Shown here piece after piece: positions 13,735 through 17,765 of a DNA stretch of 17,765 nt. Position numbers and translations under genes: made by a program. Location: the NCBI GenBank assembly GCA_021372695.1, contig JAJFTY010000145.1:1-17765 (forward strand), in the 5' to 3' direction. Each line of letters opens with the position of its first letter. The stretch's first letter is position 1. The stretch comes from Deltaproteobacteria bacterium (GTDB lineage Bacteria > Desulfobacterota > Syntrophia > Syntrophales > UBA5619). The notes beneath the pieces were generated by a model. That model was not told where the DNA came from and did no database searches. It saw only the letters and a program-made list of their open reading frames with translations.

Positions 13735-14365
13735 GGTCGGCAGTCATCCGCTCGAGCAGCTTCTCCGCCTGGTAGGTGTTGAAGATGCCGCAATCGCACA
13801 TCCGGGAGAGCTTCTTGGCTGCCGCCTTGCAGGTCGTCTTTCGTTGCCCGATCTCATCGGCCATGTGCTGAATCAGGCCGGCGGAGACCATGGCGTGTCC
13901 GCACAGGGTGTGGATTTCCAGGACCTCCCCTTGCGGCACATTTTTCGTGCTGCCGTGAATGCCGAGGGAGTAATTCACCGTGTGCGGGGTGAGTCCGATC
14001 TCCGCGCAGATCTTCTCCGTCTCGCCGCAAAGTCCCGAGACGACGGTCGAGATGCCCAGATCCGCCTCCTTGAGCTCCTTGAGGCAGGCCTTGATGGTTT
14101 CCCGGTCCTTGAACACGGCGTGGATGATCCGGCTCTTGGCCTCCGTCTTGAGGTACGCCATGTCGTAGAGCTCGCCGTCGCCCCAGGTGGGATTGTGGTT
14201 CCCGAAGTTGACCAGATCCTTTTCGTAGTGGGAGATCACCTCCCAGACCTTGCGCATCGTCGGCTCGGACCCCTCGTGGTTGACGAAGCGGGAGGTCCTG
14301 AGCAGGAGAACGTAATCCTCCTTCAGATCCTCCGGCTTTCCCTGTCTGTGCAGCGTATGGGTCAT
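13724..14365 (-). CDS. Uncharacterised Cys-motif protein B', second module copy
   Basis: A 213-residue soluble protein with no signal peptide or membrane segment; I do not recognise its family. It is a paralogue of the product at 15109-15753: both share the start MxHxLHRxG, then DY, SRxVNxEG, LKEADxGIS, EIGLxPHT, the motif CGH(A/G)MV, and near the end CxCGIFNT. In this copy these are LCGHAMV and MCDCGIFNT. Three invariant Cys and one His could form a metal or Fe-S site; this is inference. The ATG at 14365 has GGAGG six bases upstream and overlaps the stop of the preceding gene (ATGA), so the two are translationally coupled. It is the last gene of the five-gene operon, and its stop codon lies in the terminator loop. 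This copy has extra Cys residues (SGLCGETEKIC) that the other copy lacks. Confidence 0.75.
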   Translation of the reverse strand: MTHTLHRQGKPEDLKEDYVLLLRTSRFVNHEGSEPTMRKVWEVISHYEKDLVNFGNHNPTWGDGELYDMAYLKTEAKSRIIHAVFKDRETIKACLKELKEADLGISTVVSGLCGETEKICAEIGLTPHTVNYSLGIHGSTKNVPQGEVLEIHTLCGHAMVSAGLIQHMADEIGQRKTTCKAAAKKLSRMCDCGIFNTYQAEKLLERMTADRPR

Positions 14366-15090
14366 TCGGCGCCTCCTGCGAACAGCGGCCGGCCGAGCCC
14401 CACGTTCGTCTTCGTGTTCGGCCTCGGCGTGAAGCCGGCTGCCTTCGCGATCGCCAAGACCGGCGTGCCCCCGTCGGGGTCCAGGCGACTGATCAGGTCG
14501 AGGGAGAAGGCCGTATAGATCTGCCCGGAAACATCCCGGACGGCCTTGAGGACCTCACCGAGCCGCTCCACCGGAATCTTCATTTCGAGGATGGCCGAAA
14601 GGACTCTCTCGTTCAGAACCTCCTCGCGGAACTTCCCGGTCCTCGCGTCGGAAAACAGTTCCGCAACCGGATTGTTCGGTTCGAACTCCACTCCCAGCCG
14701 GGCGATGCCCATGGCCACGGTCTGCATATCCCGGAACGAGGTCCCGACGCCCGGGCGGCCCATCTCCACGGCCACGCCGGCCCAGCCGCGGGTGAACCGG
14801 CCGGTCACGTCGTTGGTCTTCATCTCCTCGGTGCCGCGGCCGTTTCCCGTCGTGGAAGGGTGCTTGATATGGGGGTTGCTGAAGTACTCGCGCAGGACCC
14901 GGGGCCACTCCAGCTTGGGCATGTAGATCGCATCCACCGGGCAGACTTGGGAGCGCTTGAAGCAGCAGCCGCACTCCACGCACTGCTCCTGGTCGATCAC
15001 GCTGACCTCCCCTTCCGACCGGATCGCTCCGACCGGACAATAGGGATGGCATTCATCGCAGCCGATACACTTTTCCGGATCAATCAACAT
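14362..15090 (-). CDS. Ferredoxin-domain protein A', second module copy
   Basis: A 242-residue protein. The first ~55 residues are a two-cluster ferredoxin domain: Cys8, 11, 14 and 18 (KCIGCDECHPYCP), then Cys37, 40, 43 and 50 (CVECGCCFKRSQVCP), so two [4Fe-4S] clusters are expected. The remaining ~185 residues form a domain I cannot name. It starts with HPST and GRGTEEMKTNDVTGRF, which is identical in the paralogue at 15768-16490, and ends with a GLGRP motif. I chose ATG 15090 over ATG 15096 because GAGGGA lies at good distance from it and only one base from the other. It follows gene B by about 18 bases and overlaps gene B' by 4. An electron-transfer role is likely from the clusters; the partner enzyme and substrate are unknown. 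Confidence 0.8.
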   Translation of the reverse strand: MLIDPEKCIGCDECHPYCPVGAIRSEGEVSVIDQEQCVECGCCFKRSQVCPVDAIYMPKLEWPRVLREYFSNPHIKHPSTTGNGRGTEEMKTNDVTGRFTRGWAGVAVEMGRPGVGTSFRDMQTVAMGIARLGVEFEPNNPVAELFSDARTGKFREEVLNERVLSAILEMKIPVERLGEVLKAVRDVSGQIYTAFSLDLISRLDPDGGTPVLAIAKAAGFTPRPNTKTNVGLGRPLFAGGAE

Positions 15091-15108
15091 GACCATTCCC
15101 TCTTCAGA

Positions 15109-15753
15109 TCAGGATCGCTCACCCTTTTTCTGGCACTCCTCGAGGATAGTCCGGCAGCGGTTGGTGTTGAAGATGCCGCACGGGCAGGGCTGGGCCAGGA
15201 GGTGGGCGCCCTTCTCCGGGGTCATCTTCCCTCGCCTCACCCGGTCCATGACCGCCTTCGTGAGCTTGGAGCCGACCATGCCGTGGCCGCACATCGTGGT
15301 GACCTGCTGGACTTCGTCTGCGGGCAGGAGCGCCCTTTTGCCCCAGACTCCGAGGGAGAGGAAGGCCGTGTGCGGCTTCAGGCCGATCTCGGAAGCGATC
15401 TTCGTCACCTCGTCGATCAGGCCGCTGATGACGATCGAAATCCCCGTGTCGGCCTCTTTGAGCTTGGTGAGAAACGAGCGGACCGTCTCCTTGTCGGAAA
15501 AGCAGCCCGCGACGCCGTAGGCCTTATCCAGGGTGGCTGCATACTCCTCGGGTTTCAGCCCGGCCTCGTAGCTCTTGCCGGCCTGGCTGGAGCCGTAGTT
15601 GACGAGCTTCTTTTCGCTGAGCGCGATGCTCAGGATCTTGCGGAGCTTGGGGCCGCACCCCTCCCGGTTGACGTAGCGGGAGGCGCGGGCATAGAAAGTG
15701 TAGTCGTTCTGAAGCTGCGCTGCGGTTCCGTGGCGGTGTAGTGCGTGGCTCAT
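15109..15753 (-). CDS. Uncharacterised Cys-motif protein B, first module copy
   Basis: A 214-residue soluble protein, homologous along its length to the product at 13724-14365. Shared landmarks are MSHALHRHG at the start, SRYVNREG, LKEADTGIS, EIGLKPHT, TMCGHGMV and PCPCGIFNTNRC near the end. The CGH and CxCG motifs are the only Cys positions kept in both copies and are the best candidates for a cofactor or metal site. No transmembrane helix or export signal is seen. The ATG at 15753 has AAGGAG seven bases upstream. It follows protein A after a 14-base gap and precedes protein A' closely, so A and B are probably made together and may form a complex. I cannot assign a reaction. Confidence 0.75.
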   Translation of the reverse strand: MSHALHRHGTAAQLQNDYTFYARASRYVNREGCGPKLRKILSIALSEKKLVNYGSSQAGKSYEAGLKPEEYAATLDKAYGVAGCFSDKETVRSFLTKLKEADTGISIVISGLIDEVTKIASEIGLKPHTAFLSLGVWGKRALLPADEVQQVTTMCGHGMVGSKLTKAVMDRVRRGKMTPEKGAHLLAQPCPCGIFNTNRCRTILEECQKKGERS

Positions 15754-15767
15754 GATCGATCTCCTTA

Positions 15768-16490
15768 TTACTCCTCGACAATGGGGCGTCCCATCCCCAT
15801 GTTGATCTTGGCGTTGGGCCGGGCGGGAACCCCCAGGGCCTTCAGTCTCTCCCGGACCGGGAGCGTGCCGTCCTTGGCGAAACGCGTCGCCAATCCCCAG
15901 GAGACCACCGTATCGACCTCGGCCAGGATCGGCTTCAACTGCCGGACAACCTCTTCGATCTGCTCCTCCCGGATTTTGAACTCCAGGATAGCCGAAAGGA
16001 CCTTCTCATTCCGGAATTCCGGTTTCATCTTCCCGGTGAAGGGCTCCTCCAGAAAGGCGAAGACAGCGTTGTTGTGTTCCAGCTCCACGTCCATTTTGAC
16101 CAGTTGCAGCAGGACCTTCTCCAGGTCCGACATCCGGGCGCCCGTTCCGGGCCGGCCGAATTCGAGGGCCATGCCGTACTCGCCCCGGCGGAAACGGCCG
16201 GTGACGTCGTTGGTCTTCATCTCCTCGGTGCCGCGCCCCCCCTGGTTGGTCGAGGGGTGCCAGACGCCCGGGTCGCTGAACTGGGCGCGGATGGCCCGCG
16301 GATACTGCTTGGCCTCCTCCGGCATGTACAGCGCATCGGTCGGACAGACGCCGGCGTGCAGACAGACGCCGCAATCGACGCATTCGTCCTCGGCGATGGA
16401 GACCGCATCGTCTTTCTCGGCGATGCAGTTCATCGGGCAGAAGTCGACGCATTCCTGGCAGGCAATGCACTTTTCAGGATCAATTCTCAT
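15768..16490 (-). CDS. Ferredoxin-domain protein A, first module copy
   Basis: A 240-residue protein with an N-terminal two-cluster ferredoxin domain: Cys8, 11, 14 and 18 (KCIACQECVDFCP), then Cys37, 40, 43 and 49 (CVDCGVCLHAGVCP). From about residue 78 an unfamiliar domain begins with HPST and GRGTEEMKTNDVTGRF (85-100), then EFGRPGTGARMSDLEK, and ends with GMGRP. A domain of this kind fused to a ferredoxin suggests a redox partner of, or an electron entry point for, an enzyme; this is inference. The ATG at 16490 has GGAGGA close upstream and overlaps the stop of the GntR gene (ATGA), linking its synthesis to the regulator. Its paralogue A' lies two genes downstream. Confidence 0.82.
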   Translation of the reverse strand: MRIDPEKCIACQECVDFCPMNCIAEKDDAVSIAEDECVDCGVCLHAGVCPTDALYMPEEAKQYPRAIRAQFSDPGVWHPSTNQGGRGTEEMKTNDVTGRFRRGEYGMALEFGRPGTGARMSDLEKVLLQLVKMDVELEHNNAVFAFLEEPFTGKMKPEFRNEKVLSAILEFKIREEQIEEVVRQLKPILAEVDTVVSWGLATRFAKDGTLPVRERLKALGVPARPNAKINMGMGRPIVEE

Positions 16491-17197
16491 GTTTCCTCCC
16501 CATCCTTGAATATTTCCGAAAATCGCTTGATCTGGCCGAGCACGACGCCTCTGCGGATGGCCTCGGCTGCTTCGGCATCGCCCGCCTCGAAGGCGGCGAG
16601 GAGCGCCCCATGTATCCTCTGGGAATTCTCCATCCAGCCCGGGCCGACCGTCAGGGCCACGCGATAGCGCGTGGTCTGTTTGTCGAAGTCCCCGATCAGC
16701 TTGCTCAGCCTCGGGTTGCCGCAGGCGTTGACGATCATCTCGTGAAATTTCTGGTTCAGCCGCTGATAGGCCTCATCGTTTCCCTTTTCCGCGGCTGCGA
16801 TCATCTTCCCGTGCATCTTCCGGAGCGCGTCGAGGAGAGCGGGGGTCTGCCTCTGGACCGCGAGCGACATGGCGAGCCCCTCCAGGTTTGCCCGGATCTT
16901 GTAGATGTCCTGCGCCTCCTGTTCGGTAATCCGGGCCACGGAAACCCCCTTGCGGGGTTCGCGGACCACGAACCCCCGGCTCTCCATGATCTGGAACGCC
17001 TCCCGCACCGGGGTGGGGCTCACTGCCCGCGTCTTGCAGATCGTCTCCATGACGATCCTCTCCCCCGGCTTGAGGGTTCCGTCGATGATCCTGGCCTCCA
17101 GGTCCTCGACGAGGTGATCCACCAGGCTTCGTTGATTGATCCGCCCATCCGTCCGGCCGACCGGTTGGTTGTCCGTTTTTGTGTCCGGATTTTGCAT
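16487..17197 (-). CDS. FCD-family GntR transcription regulator
   Basis: A 236-residue regulator. Residues about 25-90 are the winged helix (VEDLEARIIDGTLKPGERI, SPTPVREAFQIMESRGFV, EPRKGVSVA), and about 95-230 are the helical FCD ligand-binding domain (IYKIRANLEGLAMSLA, NQKFHEMIVNACGNPRL, HGALLAAFEAGDAEAAEAIRRG), with His residues placed as in metal-dependent members that sense small carboxylic acids. It is the first gene of the operon and overlaps gene A by 4 bases, so it probably controls its own operon. The ATG at 17197 is chosen although it has no Shine-Dalgarno: it lies only six bases after a -10 element, suggesting a leaderless message. A TTG at 17221 would start upstream of the -10 and is unlikely. 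Confidence 0.85.
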   Translation of the reverse strand: MQNPDTKTDNQPVGRTDGRINQRSLVDHLVEDLEARIIDGTLKPGERIVMETICKTRAVSPTPVREAFQIMESRGFVVREPRKGVSVARITEQEAQDIYKIRANLEGLAMSLAVQRQTPALLDALRKMHGKMIAAAEKGNDEAYQRLNQKFHEMIVNACGNPRLSKLIGDFDKQTTRYRVALTVGPGWMENSQRIHGALLAAFEAGDAEAAEAIRRGVVLGQIKRFSEIFKDGEET

Positions 17198-17203
17198 TGC
17201 AGG

Positions 17204-17233
17204 AGAATATTTTGTCGACAATATTTTGTCAAG
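17204..17233 (-). promoter_or_regulatory. Promoter of the GntR/ferredoxin operon
   Basis: On the - strand a perfect TTGACA (plus 17228-17233), 18 bases, then TATTCT (17204-17209, 4 of 6). The ATG at 17197 begins six bases after the -10, so transcription and translation would start at about the same base. Confidence 0.65.
17211..17222. promoter_or_regulatory. Palindromic operator in the promoter spacer
   Basis: TTTGTCGACAAA is a perfect 12-bp palindrome lying between the -35 and -10 elements; TTGTCNACAA-like sites are typical of FCD GntR proteins. ATATTTTGTC occurs as a direct repeat at 17207-17216 and 17222-17231, and a second, looser site (AACAA-TG-TTGTT on the - strand) lies near 17234-17245. 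Binding of the regulator would block the promoter, so autorepression is likely. Confidence 0.6.
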
Positions 17234-17347
17234 AACAACATTGTTGACTAGGTCTCATTTTTATATCCACATGATATTAATCTGTTATTTAACGATGCCG
17301 GAACGCACCGAAGGCCGGATCGACCGGATCTGGAATCTGGAAAAGGT

Positions 17348-17360
17348 CCGCAATATGCGG
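17348..17360 (-). terminator. Small hairpin after the glycosyltransferase gene
   Basis: CCGCA-ATA-TGCGG forms a 5-bp stem with a three-base loop; on the - strand ACCTTTTCC follows. It lies about 28 bases after the glycosyltransferase stop. The stem is short, so this is a weak terminator candidate. Confidence 0.3.
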
Positions 17361-17387
17361 GAGCTCGACCCGCTGCTGCCCTCTCCG

Positions 17388-17765
17388 TCAGATAACCGCC
17401 GTCAGGGTGGCGTGAGACTCCTTCTCCGGGTTCGGAAGGCGGTAGTCCGAACACTCTTTTTTTTCATCCCAGGCGAAATCTGCGCACCCCAGCTCCAGGA
17501 GTCTCTGGTGGATCATCCGGTCGTAGTGGATCCGGATCGATCTCACATACCGATGGATATCCGCGTTTCGGGCCTGCTGGGCCGTATCGCCGATATACTG
17601 GAAATAGCAGAGCTTCGGAACCCGGATCATCCGGGTCTTCAGAAACGTCCTGACCAGGATTTCATAGTCATCCGCAACGGGAAGCTCCTTGTTGTGCCCT
17701 CCGATCGATTCGTAAAAGGAGCTCCTCCAGGCCCGGATATGATTGGGCGTGGAGACGATGTGGCG
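17388..17765 (-). CDS. Glycosyltransferase family 2, C-terminal part
   Basis: The frame is open from the window edge and ends at the stop at 17388-17390; 125 codons are visible, so the catalytic N-terminal part is missing. The visible part (TPNHIRAWRSSFYESIGGHN, then LPVADDYEILVRTFLKTRM, then VPKLCYFQYIGD) matches the acceptor-side half of GT-A family 2 glycosyltransferases: the ADDYE stretch corresponds to the ED-type catalytic base motif, and the following RT...TRM and QY segments are typical. It probably transfers a sugar to a glycan or lipid acceptor in the cytoplasm; the donor cannot be told. An internal Met at 17630 is inside the conserved region and is not the start. It is encoded upstream of the GntR operon on the same strand but is separated from it by the promoter at 17204-17233. 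Confidence 0.8.
   Translation of the reverse strand, partial: RHIVSTPNHIRAWRSSFYESIGGHNKELPVADDYEILVRTFLKTRMIRVPKLCYFQYIGDTAQQARNADIHRYVRSIRIHYDRMIHQRLLELGCADFAWDEKKECSDYRLPNPEKESHATLTAVI

Noticed and set aside
14860..15741. 293-codon + frame opposite the A'/B genes
   Set aside because: Antisense shadow with no recognisable domains; the - strand genes have paralogues, ribosome sites and overlaps.
17248..17454. 68-codon - frame between the glycosyltransferase and GntR genes
   Set aside because: It overlaps the end of the glycosyltransferase in another frame and shows no ribosome site or family pattern.

Overview
The window is GC-rich and reads like a chromosomal segment of a free-living, probably anaerobic Gram-negative bacterium. 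A member of the Desulfobacterota (former Deltaproteobacteria, syntrophic or sulfate-reducing type) is my best guess. The clues are a citramalate synthase, a PEP-CTERM protein, a B12-dependent diol dehydratase, an AsmA protein and ferredoxin-type proteins in an FCD-GntR operon. This placement is an inference; no rRNA or other phylogenetic marker lies in the window, and I saw no tRNA, CRISPR array or insertion sequence.

Left part (1-5865, all + strand): the 3' part of a BT1/MFS-like membrane transporter; then a two-gene coenzyme-B12 diol/glycerol dehydratase operon in which the small subunit comes first and the large and medium subunits are fused into one polypeptide; then an AsmA-family envelope protein.

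Middle part (5866-11774): a 33-codon very basic mini-gene; a strong hairpin; a YqaA-type DedA membrane protein (- strand); an orphan MASE3-GAF-PAS histidine kinase (+); a bidirectional terminator; a secreted C-type-lectin protein with a PEP-CTERM sorting tail (-), preceded by a good sigma-54 promoter match; an AT-rich regulatory gap; and an MbfA-like ferritin/VIT1 iron exporter (+).

Right part (11862-17765, all - strand): cimA (citramalate synthase, the threonine-independent route to isoleucine), preceded by what looks like a complete ribosome-mediated transcription attenuator: a promoter, a leader peptide with three consecutive Ile codons (ATA ATT ATC), and protector, antiterminator and terminator helices. 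Upstream of it lies a five-gene operon that starts with an FCD-type GntR regulator. The regulator is followed by a tandemly duplicated two-gene module: ferredoxin-domain protein A, Cys-motif protein B, then A' and B'. I cannot assign the module to a known pathway. The operon has its own terminator, and its promoter carries a palindromic operator between the -35 and -10 elements; the regulator appears to start at a leaderless ATG. The window ends in the C-terminal part of a family 2 glycosyltransferase.

The two items most worth following are the isoleucine attenuator in front of cimA and the uncharacterised duplicated A-B module.
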